Shown piece by piece: positions 22,630 to 32,600 of a DNA stretch of 64,000 nucleotides. The translations under genes and the position numbers were made by a program. The DNA lies in NCBI GenBank assembly GCA_905221605.1, contig CAJNDS010002507.1:106501-170500 (forward strand). Direction: 5' to 3'. Below the pieces are notes generated by a model that saw only the letters and a list, made by a program, of their open reading frames with translations, searched no databases and had not been told where the DNA came from. The number at the start of each line of letters is the position of its first letter. Within the stretch, counting starts at the first letter, position 1. The stretch comes from Symbiodinium natans (taxonomy: Eukaryota > Sar > Dinophyceae > Suessiales > Symbiodiniaceae).

Positions 22630-24198
22630 CTAGCGGCTCAGTCGCAACAGCCCCGCTTTGGAAACTGCGTGCTCGCCTTTTGCTCCTCCTTTGTCGGGGG
22701 TGTCGCCTTGGTTGGTCCTGGCCCACGGCTTGCCCTTGCCAGTGCCCTTCCAAGTGCTCTCCCTGTTCGAGTCCTCCACAGAACGCCTTGGATCCCACAA
22801 AGGTCGTCTGACCTTGAGCTCCTCTTTCTGCTCCTTCTGAGCAATGAGAACCTCCTCCCGAGACGTGATACCTCCCCTCTCGGGAGGAATCACTTCGAGG
22901 TACTGGGATGTGCCCCAACTGCCTCCCTGCGACACGTGCTCTATCGCTTTCATCCTCTGGACTAGCGTGTCCAAGGCAGAGGCTGCTCGACCGCTCAACA
23001 GCAAGTCTGCGGCGTGGCTCAGCGTGAGAAACTCTCTCGACGCCGCTGTCGCCAATTTTGCCCTCAAGGTTTGTCTGTAGTAGCGGATGAACATCGGGGC
23101 GTAGTCTTGCTTTGTCTCGTTTTCTGCTGTCGCTGCCGCCAGCTGGCCCCTCACTTCGTTCAAAGCAAGCCGGCTCAACGCTCCAGGGCAACGCTGGTGC
23201 AGTTTCCGGATCTTTTGCTCCTCCCCAAATCCGTGAACATCCACTACGCTGCTGTCCGTGCTGCTGCTGCCGCTGCTTGGCGTCCTCCTCCTTTTCTTGC
23301 TGCTGCGGGGCTGGCAGTAGCGTGACAGGTGCACTTTGGGGTCGAGCCCGCTTCCCGAAAACAACAGTTCGACATTCTTGACTTCCTCTTCGGCTGGACG
23401 CGACTTCCGTTTGCTTCGCTTCTTCTCCGCGGTTCGCTCCTCTCCTGGGCGGTGCTTCTCCTGTTGGTCCGGGGCTGCTTTGCCGGCGACTCTTGGCGGC
23501 TCTTCTGGAAGGGGCGGGAGTGGCAAGGCTTGCCTCAGCTGGGCCAACTCGTCCACGGCAGTGGGCACTGCTGGGAGAAGGTTCACCTGCCAGTCTGTGA
23601 ACTCTTTTACTTGCGTGGCTCGTTCCACGTGCAGGAGGTCGTCCGCGAAAGTTAGACTCTCGCAAGCGCCTCCACAAAGGTGAAAGTTCATCATCAACGG
23701 CTCTCGGTTTTCCAACTTCAGACCTCCCCATTTTAGGAGCTCTTCTGTTGTACACCCGCTAACCTCGACCTCCGCGGACTTCCCGCCTGACTCCCAGCGT
23801 ACTGCTCGGACTGTGCCCGCAACTCTCGCTACGCTCCCCCAGTAGGAGCCCTCTGCCACTAAGCGTGTACCAGGAGCCCAAAAGTTCTCCTTTAACTCAC
23901 TTAGCGGCAGAAGTTGCTCCCCCTGTTGGGCTTGCTGCGCAGAGTCTTTCGGGGCTGCTGCGGCTCGCCTAAGCAGACCTTTGAGGGCCCTCGCCTTCGG
24001 TCGGGACTTGGCCTTTGCTTTTGCTTGCGCCTTTGATTGCTGCCCAGAGTCTTTCGGGGCTGCTGCGGGTCGCCTAAGCTGCGGTCGAAGACCTTTGAGG
24101 GCCCTCACCTGCTGCCGGGACTTGGCCTTTGCTTTTGCTTGCGCCTTTGACTTTGCTCGGGCCTTTGCTCGAGCTTTGGCCTTGCCTCGCGGGGGCAT
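22630..24198 (-). CDS. E1 gag-like protein with basic, repeat-containing N-terminus
   Basis: 522 residues from an ATG at 24198. Residues 1-85 are Lys/Ala/Arg-rich and hold two copies of a roughly 45-residue repeat ending in ...ALKGL...AAAPKDS, resembling histone H1-like nucleic-acid-binding tails. Residues 100-200 (FWAPGTRLVAEGSYWGSVARVAG...) look like a small beta domain. Residues 340-450 are helical and contain a region with many hydrophobic heptads. No zinc knuckle or protease motif is seen. By position, before RT, it is the gag equivalent. It starts 12 nt after the stop of the first ORF and ends 5 nt before the polymerase ATG. Confidence 0.7.
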   Translation of the reverse strand: MPPRGKAKARAKARAKSKAQAKAKAKSRQQVRALKGLRPQLRRPAAAPKDSGQQSKAQAKAKAKSRPKARALKGLLRRAAAAPKDSAQQAQQGEQLLPLSELKENFWAPGTRLVAEGSYWGSVARVAGTVRAVRWESGGKSAEVEVSGCTTEELLKWGGLKLENREPLMMNFHLCGGACESLTFADDLLHVERATQVKEFTDWQVNLLPAVPTAVDELAQLRQALPLPPLPEEPPRVAGKAAPDQQEKHRPGEERTAEKKRSKRKSRPAEEEVKNVELLFSGSGLDPKVHLSRYCQPRSSKKRRRTPSSGSSSTDSSVVDVHGFGEEQKIRKLHQRCPGALSRLALNEVRGQLAAATAENETKQDYAPMFIRYYRQTLRAKLATAASREFLTLSHAADLLLSGRAASALDTLVQRMKAIEHVSQGGSWGTSQYLEVIPPERGGITSREEVLIAQKEQKEELKVRRPLWDPRRSVEDSNRESTWKGTGKGKPWARTNQGDTPDKGGAKGEHAVSKAGLLRLSR

Positions 24199-24210
24199 AA
24201 AGCCAGGAGA

Positions 24211-24807
24211 TCACTCTCGATCCCTAGCCTTGCGTCTCCTCCTCCAGTGACCTTCTTCTTGTGACTTCTTTTCCTCCCACTTTTGCCGAAAGCGCTTTTG
24301 CGCTTCACGTTTCTTTTTTCCTTTGTTCTTTGCTCGAGAACGTACTTGACCTTTTCCTGTGCCTTTGTCCTGAGGTGCTCGACTCTCAGGTCGGTAGCTG
24401 CTCACTTGTTTCCTGCGCAAAGGGGGCAACTCTTTCTCCTCGGCGGACTCACCGGACTCACTGTATGTGTACGAAACTTCGTCCACAGCTGGCCGCGTTG
24501 ACGCTTTGGCTCCTCGCAACGGTTCCTCCCAACTAGGTTTTGCGCCGCTTTTTGGAGTAGCACAAGGAGGATTCACCGCGGCACGGTTGTGTGCAGCTTT
24601 TTCGGCTGCTGTTTCGCTCCAGTCGTCAAGCCTCCCAACTACCCCCAATAGGAGAGACAGAAGTTCGCCCTCCCGTGCACTGGGAAAGGAGTCAGACGTA
24701 AAACTGGAGAAGATTCTTTGATGAGCGCGGCAAACACGACACAGCGGAGGATGGCCCGAAACGTCAATCGTGAATTTTCCCGAACAAGCTACACAAATGC
24801 TTGACAT
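24211..24807 (-). CDS. E1 first ORF: small zinc-ribbon-like, charged protein
   Basis: About 198 residues from the ATG at 24807, which sits exactly at the inner edge of repeat A1. The N-terminus has two CxxC pairs (CVAC and CRVC, about 18 residues apart), a probable zinc ribbon. The rest is charged, ending in a Lys/Arg-rich tail. Function unknown; by position it could be part of gag or a regulatory protein. It is followed after 12 nt by the gag-like ORF. Confidence 0.6.
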   Translation of the reverse strand: MSSICVACSGKFTIDVSGHPPLCRVCRAHQRIFSSFTSDSFPSAREGELLSLLLGVVGRLDDWSETAAEKAAHNRAAVNPPCATPKSGAKPSWEEPLRGAKASTRPAVDEVSYTYSESGESAEEKELPPLRRKQVSSYRPESRAPQDKGTGKGQVRSRAKNKGKKKREAQKRFRQKWEEKKSQEEGHWRRRRKARDRE

Positions 24808-24876
24808 GAAACTGAGCCCGAGGCTGAGTTCGGCAAACATGTATCCCTTTCACCCTTACCCATGTGCATTAGATCA
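24807..24876 (-). repeat. E1 terminal repeat A1 (5' end)
   Basis: 70 bp, identical to 17871-17940. On the minus strand it is the 5' end of the element, and the start codon of the first ORF overlaps its inner base, leaving no internal leader. Confidence 0.92.
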
Positions 24877-24883
24877 TATATAT

Positions 24884-24884
<1 letters not shown>

Positions 24885-24960
<76 letters not shown>
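24885..24960. repeat. (GA)n microsatellite
   Basis: About 37 GA units, directly next to the 5' end of E1. Confidence 0.97.
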
Positions 24961-24961
<1 letters not shown>

Positions 24962-26470
24962 ACACCTCTTGGCAAAGAGATGGGCACCCACGCTGTCTCC
25001 GCCCGAAGGTTGAGACGCAAATGGGGCGCAAGGCTCCGAAAACGTCATGGCCCCGCGCAGAGCAGGCAAGCAGAGCAAGTCGAGAAGACAGGAAGCAAGG
25101 CGTGAAAATCCGTACCTGGTGCCTGTGCATGAAAGTGTTCTGTTTGGAGAGGGAAAGGAAACATTGACTAAGGGCAGGCCACGCCAGGGCCGGGGTAGGG
25201 GGAAAGCCGCGCCAGGGTTCCCAATTGTCCGGGCTTTTGTCGGCCCGCAAGGCGTCCCTGTGGCCTACAGTGCTGTGCGTGGTCGACCAACTTCTCGGAA
25301 TGCGCGGCACCTGACGTAGTTGGAAACCTGAGAGGGTTTTGTCTGGGGAGGGAGACATGGGAAGGCCGGGGTTGGGGGAACGCCGTGCCAGGGCAGAAGA
25401 CCTCGCCAGGGTCGGGGTGGGGCGGGTGAAGGCATCAATAGCGTCAATTCAACTCCATTCCGCACCCCATGAGCTGATGAAAGCAACGCTGCACCCACAC
25501 GACTGTCGTGGCAAAGCTACAGAAAAGGTGCATTTGCGATTTCTGCCGTGCTTGAAGGAGGCCTGCTTTCCAACGTACCAACGACTGAGACCAACTTCCA
25601 GCATAATTAGGCATAAACATATATTGCAGTATACCTGGAGGACAGTTACTGAAGGCTGAAACAGATATGGCGGGCAGGGGGGAGGGGAGGAGGCACTGTC
25701 GCTCTAGCGCAGCGAGGGGAAGAAGGGGGTGCTCATCGAGCCCGTACCCCATCTCTCCCCTCCCACAAGATCCCGTAACGCGCGGTCGTTTTTTTTGTTT
25801 TTTGGGGGGGGCTCCCATAACACTTCCAGCAGAAGTGACCTGAACAATTTGCTCGTGGATTGCATGCTGTGAATTTAAGTAGGAATCCTATTGAGTCGAA
25901 TAAGGTTCCGATCAAATTTAATTAATAGGGTTCATAGGATGGATTTTATCTTAATAGGATTCCTATTAAAATGTTTCGGAAAACCTCTAAAACTGAATGA
26001 GAACCCTTAGTACTACTACAGTCAATAGATGTCAATAGGAACCCTTTGCAAATGAACAACAACCCTGCTATATTGAATCTGTAGGGGCCTTACTAACATA
26101 AATGGATCAACTTTATGGAATCCCAGAAGCAACATTAGGAACTCTTTTTAAATCCAGAGGAACCCTATTCTAAAATAATCGGCGCCGTAAAATCAATAGG
26201 AAGCCTCTTAAAATTGAATTGGAGACCCCTCACAAATTAACGAGAATCCTCGTAGAATTAAAAGGAATCCTATTAAGCTGAAGAGGCGCCCTACAAAAAT
26301 TAATAGGAATACGAAGAATAATGTGAACCTTTAGAAAAAATAGGAATCCGAGTAAAATGAACATGTTAACCCAAGCACAGCCCCTTCTGCACAGCCAGCC
26401 TGTGGTAAAAGAAATGGTAAAAGTGTTGTGACGAAGAGCTGCCGAGCGAGCGTGCGCCTTAATCGCCTGG
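24961..26470. other. Gene-less segment with interspersed ATAGGAATCCTATT-like motifs
   Basis: 24961-25800 shows no recognisable coding sequence; 25170-25430 has repeated CCRGGGYYGGGGT-like G-rich blocks. 25870-26350 is AT-rich and packed with variants of the short palindrome AATAGGATTCCTATT at irregular spacing of roughly 25-40 bp. Confidence 0.6.
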
Positions 26471-26574
26471 CCCCGCCGAGCCTAGCCGTGTTCGTGTGAC
26501 CATGGCTCTCTCCTCGGAGGCTCTGCCGCCACCCTTCGAGTTCTTTACTCCATCGCCTGGATTCGGGCCTTGGT

Positions 26575-26988
26575 TGCATCGACCTGTTTTCAGGCTCTCG
26601 CGGCCTTGCTCGGTATTTTGTCCAGACCGGCTTTCCTTGGCTTGGGTCTTGTGCTTTGATCTGCTGCACTCCCCTTCTGAGGACTTTGCTGAAGAGTGTT
26701 CAGGGTTCTGTAGAAAGGGTCTTACGCCATGGCAGTGCCTCCGTGTTTTTTGCTGGACCCGTCTGTGGCTCTTTTTCTCGAGCTGTGACACCACCGTGCA
26801 GAATTGCGGACTTCCCTGAAGGTGTGCCTAATTGCAGCGAACTTCAGCAGCGTAAGTGCCGACAGGGCCACGAGTTTTGCCGCTGGTGCGCCCACCTGGT
26901 AAGGCTCTGCCAAAGACTGAATGTGAGTTGGTGGTCCCCTGACCCGGGCTGGAAGGATTTCTGGCAGATTATGTCGCTTCGGCACTAA
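26575..26988 (+). pseudogene. E3 methyltransferase-like domain fragment, frameshifted
   Basis: Motif I reads IDLFSGSRGLARYF. The following block (WVLCFDLLHSPSEDFAEE) is in another frame. The frame then returns with VFFAGPVCGSFSRAVTPPCR, in which the Cys of GPVC is in the place of the C5-methyltransferase nucleophile, and WWSPDPGWKDFW near the end fits the ENP-type motif region. At least two indels disrupt it. Compared with E1 (no PC) and E2 (SPPY), this is the copy that keeps a Cys. Confidence 0.6.
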
Positions 26989-27285
26989 GTTCCGAAAACG
27001 GACAAGATTTCGTACCTACTCTTCGCTGAGCGGTGTCGAGACCAATTGCAGATGCCAGGACTGCGCAGCTACATCAAGAAGAGAAAGATGTCTTGGACAC
27101 TCGTTGCTTAGCCGTATCCTCGAGGCCTTTGCCGTTTTATTGCAGCTACCAGTGCGTCCGACTGTGGCTTACATCCACAACAGCGGAGGGTTGACGTAGT
27201 TAGCTGCGCCAAATGCATTGGCTCGAGATTTGGTGAAGCCGTCCGTCTGGGACGTAGGAGCAAGCGAGCTCCTCGTGCTGGAGCT

Positions 27286-27621
27286 TTGGATGAGGTCTTT
27301 TGGTCGAACCATGTCGAACCCAGTACGGCCGCGCTGCGAGGTAGGCTGTGGGAAGCTTTTGCTGAATGCGCGTTTGCTACACTAGAAGTGCGTGCTGTCG
27401 TCGATCTTTTGGTGTGTCCTCGATTGTTTGTCGAAGCAGTTCGTCTTGACGGGCAAGTCTTGTACAGTGCAGGAACACCATTACACTATTTGTCAGTAAG
27501 GAGTTTTTTCTACAAGGCCATTCCAATAGAGCACCGGCCGCCGATGCCGGAACCTGTTCTACCTGAATGGATGGTACAGGTGGGCCGCAGTGACAGCTGT
27601 CTGCTACTATGGGGTGTGTAG
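27286..27621 (+). pseudogene. E3 recombinase N-terminal fragment
   Basis: Open for 111 codons; PRLFVEAVRLDGQVLYSAG followed by HYLSVRSFFYKAIP resembles the core-binding domain of dinoflagellate tyrosine-recombinase ORFs. It stops before the catalytic Arg region; the C-terminal part continues further right in another frame. Confidence 0.5.
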
Positions 27622-28010
27622 AATCGGAGAGCCGAAGCCTCTGAGTGCTCTGAGCGTCGGTCCAGGGTGCAAGCTTACCCCTGGCTCCTTACCCGGGGGA
27701 GGGGCTGTAGCGGCCCATCAACGGCCTTTTGTAGACCTGGAATGGGCCATGCGATTCAACATCAGAATACACTGGCTCATTATTATTTGCAGGAAGTCAC
27801 AGCAGCTTCAGTACTTCCCAGCTTGACTCAGGAAGCTCGGGATAACATGCGTACGGCTGCCAGGTTTTTCCTTTCCTGCTTTAGCCTTGCGGACTTGCAG
27901 CCTTGCGAAGCAGTACGGCTACGCTCGCTCGGCAGCTCTTCGTCGCGACACTTTTGCCACAAGCTGGCTGTGAAGAAGGGGCTGTGCGAGGGTTAACATG
28001 ACCATCATGA

Positions 28011-28554
28011 CCCCTCATGTTCGCCTTTGCACTGTAGTTTTCGGTCCCGCCCACCCGGTGGGACTTGCAGCCTTGCGAAGCAGTACAGCCACCGAGGCTG
28101 TGGGAGCTCCGGCGCGTACAGCATGACTTGTGGAAGGAGACGGCTCCGGAGAAATTTTGTTAGGCTCTGAGGCCTCGTGCGCGATGACACAGAGGCAGCG
28201 AAGACTTGCCCTTCCTCTTACTGCTCTGGGCGTGCCTACGCAGGCGGCCCCTCAGAGTCCAACTTGCCTGAGCGCAAGTCAACACGGGGATCGGCCAGGA
28301 GCTCGGGAAGGGTCAGGCATACCGCTCAGAGACATGCGATCCAAGCCCAGGCGCTGCAACTCAGCATCCAACAGATCGTAGGAGCCCTTGCAGGGCAGAA
28401 AGGGACCACGCTGGAGGCTGGCAGGAATGGGCCTGGAGGGGAGCACTACCCAAACCCGGGAGCTACACCGCTAGAGAGGCGATTTGCAAGACTAGCCTTG
28501 AGCAGGCGGTTCATCCCTGAAAAAGAGGATCGCGCTTTTAGCGAAAAAAACTTT
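28011..28554. other. Downstream of E3, no recognised product
   Basis: A plus-strand frame is open at 28177-28563 but has no domain that I recognise. The 25-bp string GGACTTGCAGCCTTGCGAAGCAGTA occurs at 27893 and again near 28061, a short direct repeat that may mark rearrangement of E3. Confidence 0.4.
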
Positions 28555-29387
28555 AGGGAATAGTATTTTTATTTAGGATCTTGAACCTCTCATCTTCAGG
28601 ATTTAGGACCCCACCCCCTCTTTAAAGCCTAGGGCTAGGCAATAGGATTTAGGGAGTAGAATTAAGGGAATAAGATTGAGGGATCTTTCTTTTTGACTTT
28701 AGGGACAAGATTTACTGAGTAAGGCTCGTTGCTTTATTATGTGGAAGGAAAAGCTCGTTTTTTAGACTTACTGTAGGATCCCCCTCTTTAGGACACCCTC
28801 TGTAGGGCTTAAGCAATAGGACTTAAGGAGTAAATTTAGGGAATGTTCTTTAGGATTTAGGGGCTCTCCTCTAGAAGAAAGGTAGGGCGCCGCAATAACA
28901 AGATGTTGATTCACTAACTAAAACAATAGGAATGTATTGTAGTTTCACCGATCCAAGCTGCAGCTCAGCAAGCAAAAAAGAAGCCTGCAGACAGATTTTT
29001 GAACCCCGGAAAATATTCTTTACATGCAGTGGTATTTCCCATACGAAAACCCCCGTGGATTTTCGACGAAACATATTTTTGGATACAGGGGCTCTCCTCT
29101 TCAGAATTTAAGGATTCCCCTCTTTAGGACTTAGGGGAAAAGAATTAAGGAGGAACTCATGGGAATTTGATTTAGGGATCCCGCTCTTTAGGATTTTGGT
29201 GAGCCAGGTTTTTTTTCTTTCATATTTAGGGGGCTCTCACTGTGGGGATTTAAGGCTCCCATCTCCCCTCTTTAGGATTGAGTACCCCCCCCCCCAGATT
29301 TAGGGATTAAGGGAATACGATGTAGGGATCCCGCGCTTGAGGATTTAGCGAACTAGGGATTAAGGGAATATGATTTAGGGAATACGA
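28555..29387. repeat. Degenerate TTTAGGG-rich repeat tract (left part)
   Basis: Variants of GATTTAGGGA(AT)A, TTTAGGATTTAGG and TTAGGGAATA occur throughout, mixed with CCCTCTTTAGGA. TTTAGGG is the telomere unit reported for dinoflagellates and plants. The tract continues at 36024-36170 on the far side of the copia element, so both were one tract before insertion. Confidence 0.65.
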
Positions 29388-29392
29388 TGTAG
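29388..29392. other. Target-site duplication TGTAG (left copy)
   Basis: TGTAG directly precedes the left LTR and is repeated directly after the right LTR (36019-36023): a 5-bp duplication, as for copia-type integrases. Confidence 0.9.
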
Positions 29393-29577
29393 TGCGAAAG
29401 CTCAGAGGCTGTTTCGGGGGTCCTACTGGGCTCAGGGTAGGACACACCTTTTTCTCTTCGCTTGAAGCCTCAAAAGGGCTGCGGTTGCGCAGTGGTTTCT
29501 ATACAGCGTAGGGGTAGCCTTTAGCTCAAGCCCTCGGAGTGTTGGGTAATTAAGCTACTTACCGTAGATAAATCGCA
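29393..29577 (-). repeat. copia 3' LTR
   Basis: 185 bp, begins TGCGAAAG and ends AATCGCA on the plus strand. It differs from the other LTR at one base (GTGTTGGG versus GTGGTGGG). On the plus strand it contains GTAGCCTTTAGCTCAAG, similar to the dinoflagellate spliced-leader 3' part. Confidence 0.95.
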
Positions 29578-29586
29578 CCCCCCTCC
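29578..29586 (-). promoter_or_regulatory. copia polypurine tract
   Basis: On the minus strand GGAGGGGGG directly precedes the 3' LTR, the position and composition of the plus-strand DNA primer. Confidence 0.85.
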
Positions 29587-29664
29587 AACCTCAGAGGGTT
29601 GTGCATTGTTTGGATTTGCTGGTCATCCTGACCAGCGGTGGTGCCCGCTTGGCGGGACTACCGC

Positions 29665-32600
29665 TCAGGGATCTCGCGAGATGTGTCTCAAACTGCAGTG
29701 ATTGCACATCGGAATCGCTCTCTGCCATCCTTGGAGTTCAGGGCAATTCTGAAAGATATGTGCCCTTAGATTCGTCCCTGTCACCCATACCCGAGGTTCG
29801 TTCTCGAGCCTGAGGTGTCTAGGAAAGTTTTCCAGGCAGTAGGCACAGAACTGTTCGACCACGATGTCTTGCTGCTGGGTTGAACTTAGCCCAGAGCAGT
29901 TGCGGAATACATGTGCTGTCCTTCGGCAAGGCGCATAGTAGATCTCCCCTGGTTCTCTTTGGGGTACCTGTGGTCTAGTTCTTCGACGTGCTCGTCGCTG
30001 CTGATCTCCCTGTGCGGATTGTGGTGGTAAGGCAGAAGCTGCTGCCTGTTGGCCCACCTCTGGAGGTTCTGGCTCAGGAGCTGGGGGTCGCAGGTCCCGA
30101 GGCGGAGGTGCCCGCACTCCCTCTCGGAACAAGTCCTCGAGTGGAGGTGGCGCGTTCTCCGCGGCCTGCGTTGGAGCTTCGTCCTCCGACGCTTCCGGTT
30201 CCGGCTCTTCTTCATGTTGCCGGTGTCGGTTCACCCTCCTGTATATAGCCAGAGTTCCCCTCACAGTGCCCTTCACCATGTGGTAGAGCAAAACAAACCA
30301 TCCCAGGAGTCCCAGCCACAAAGTGGCATCCAGCACCAGCTCTAGGAGTTCTTTCTCCCTTGGCTGGGCCTTCACTCCTAAGATCTGTGAAGCCATAGTG
30401 ATACCCGCGATTGCGAGCGTAGGCTTGAACGGAAATACGGGCTTCCAGCTCGTAGGCGGATTCACCCGCACAAACTTCACCGTGTGTTTCTCCTGGGCGG
30501 TGGCGCCCGCAACATGTTTGGGGTCCACCATGCCCAACGAGGGTAAAGCTTGTAGCACTTCGTTTCCGGACTTTGGGTGCTTGGTGAGAAAATTCGCCGG
30601 ATTCTCAGTTCCTTTGACTTTTCGCAACAGCGCTTTCCCGGCCTGCACTGCCCCTTGGACGTAGAATTCGCTCACGTCCAGATGGCGTAGCTTGGTTCCT
30701 GGCCCTATGCGTTTTGCGGCTGTGATGCCAGTGGAGCTGTCTGACCACAGGCGTGGGATTTCCACCTCCAGCCCAAAATCCATAGTCGCCAGTTCGTGTA
30801 CGAAGATGGCCTCGCGACAGGCCCGGCTGATGCCTCTTAACTCAGCGTCAGGGCTGCTGGTGGCAGGCAATCCCGGCTGGGTCTGCGTGGATGTGGCGAC
30901 AATTGCTCCTCCCAGAACCACCACATGACAATCTGTGGATCGCCGGGTCTCAACACATCCTCCCCAATCGCTGTCGCTGAAGACGTCGAGTGTCATGGGC
31001 CCTTCGTACGCGCTTGGGTCGAGTGCAGTGACTCGAACAAGGTCGGGCGCTTGTTGCAGGTATTTTCCCAGCAGTCGTGCTTGTTGCATGTCGCACTGTC
31101 TGGGTTCGGCCATATGCCTCGCCAACTCTTTCACCGCATACTGAATGTCACGTCTGTCGGCCGAAAGGTAAATTCCGGACCCCACAGCGGATCGGTATTT
31201 GGCGGCATCCCCCGCACTCAACGGCGTCACGTCCGAGAGATCGGGCTTGCGAGAAGGCACTGGAGATTTCTCTCCGGGCTTCAGACCGAGTGCTTCGATG
31301 ATGTTTCGAGCATGCTTTGCGTCCGGGGCTGTTAGGATGCAGCCCTCTAAGCGTGTTTTGGTTTTTCCCAAAACTTCTACCGATACACCTTCGGCCTCAA
31401 GAGGACCGGTGGTGATTTCACAGTGGCTGCACATATCCTCGTCCAGGAAGGTGTTCAGCAGGGCGGCGTTCCCTGCACATCTTCCGTCATCGATGTGATG
31501 GACCACTATGATACCTGTCTTCATGCATCGATAGATACATGGATCTTTTACCCCTCTTTTGAAAGCATACCGGCCGGTCTGTGACAATTTGTGGCATAAC
31601 AGCTCTTCTAGTTCGTCTCGATAGACGGAGCCAGCTGTTCTTCGACCATACAAATTTCCATCGAGCCTGAACAGCATGTCAGCAAATTGTCCTCTGAGCT
31701 TGGACTGCTCAGACGGCGGTTGCTCCCGCACCCACTGGTCGAAAATGGGCTTCCACTCGGCTGGCGGTCGCATGTAGACCCAGTTTTCGTTCTGCGCCCC
31801 TCGGTCCTTGCCGATCAGGAAAGCAGCAACGATGTCGAAGGTTCTCATGGCGCAGCCTCTTTGCAGAGCCGTTATTTCGAGCAGTGCGTGTGCTTCAGGA
31901 GTAGGGGTAGGAACAAAGACACGCATGTCCTGCTCCATTTCTGGGGTATAGGATCGTCGTGTGTCGGCGCAGGTAAACCTGCTTTTGCACACGCCGTCTT
32001 TCACCTTGTCCACCCACTTGTAGTGGAAGGTCTGGGCGTCTGCCGGCTTGTCCCATCGCATCACCGGTGTGAAGGCGTTCAGCCGCCAGAGCTTCCAAAG
32101 TTGCTCTTCGCGTGCTTTCTGGATCTGCTGTGGGTCGGGCACGGAATCGAGGTATTCCATCACCGTGGCGAGCCTCTGCTGCGCTACAGCGGGGTCGTCC
32201 GCATTGGCCCATTCCTCCACCTTTTTCCACAGATCTTGCACCTGTAGTTTGCCTACACGTTGGGACTTCTTGGCTTCGGCTTTGGGTTGCTTCGGCGGCC
32301 TGGTCTCTTCCGCAGGTGGCGCTGTGCCTGAACGCTTGGTCGCCAGCCCCCCTTCGCCCAGCCCCGTGGGATAAGCCATCCCTGCTGGTGCTCTAGGTGA
32401 TCCGGCGGCGGCTCCCGCGCTTTCTGCGGATGAGCCATCCGACGTTGTGGGACTCGATGGCGCTGCATTTCGAATAGCTTCAGCCTCAGCGGTTTCTTCG
32501 GGTGAGACGAGAACTCCCGCGCCGGTGTCGCCATCGAAAACGTCCATGTCTTCGCGTGGTTCGAGGCTCTCCGCGGCTGCGGCGCCTTCAACGTCCAACG

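Larger units (their letters stand above)
17676..24876 (-). mobile_element. E1: complete tyrosine-recombinase retrotransposon (Ngaro/PAT-like split direct repeats)
   Basis: On the minus strand the order is A1 (24876-24807), four ORFs, B1 (18116-17940), A2 (17939-17871), an 18-bp purine-rich spacer, then B2 (17852-17676). A1 equals A2 (about 70 bp) and B1 equals B2 (177 bp), with no mismatch that I can see. This A-internal-B-A-B layout is the split direct repeat of the DIRS order (Ngaro, PAT), whose circular DNA intermediate is integrated by a tyrosine recombinase. No target-site duplication is seen, as expected. The element sits between (TA)n on its left and TATATATCT-(GA)n on its right. Intact ORFs and identical repeats argue for a recent insertion. 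Confidence 0.93.
26480..28010 (+). pseudogene. E3: wrecked tyrosine-recombinase retroelement (plus strand)
   Basis: Pieces in different frames follow the order seen in related elements: a methyltransferase-like domain (26575-26988), a recombinase N-terminal domain (27286-27618) and a recombinase C-terminus (about 27730-27993; NTLAHYYLQEVTAASVLPSL carries the likely nucleophile Tyr). Several frameshifts and stops separate them, so no intact protein can be made. No terminal repeats or RT were found. It is unlike E1 and E2 in orientation. Confidence 0.6.

Noticed and set aside
22625-23755. N-terminal 377 codons of the long E1 polymerase frame
   Set aside because: They overlap the gag-like ORF in another frame and look like Arg/Ser-rich shadow; the ATG at 22624, 5 nt after the gag-like stop, is a better start.
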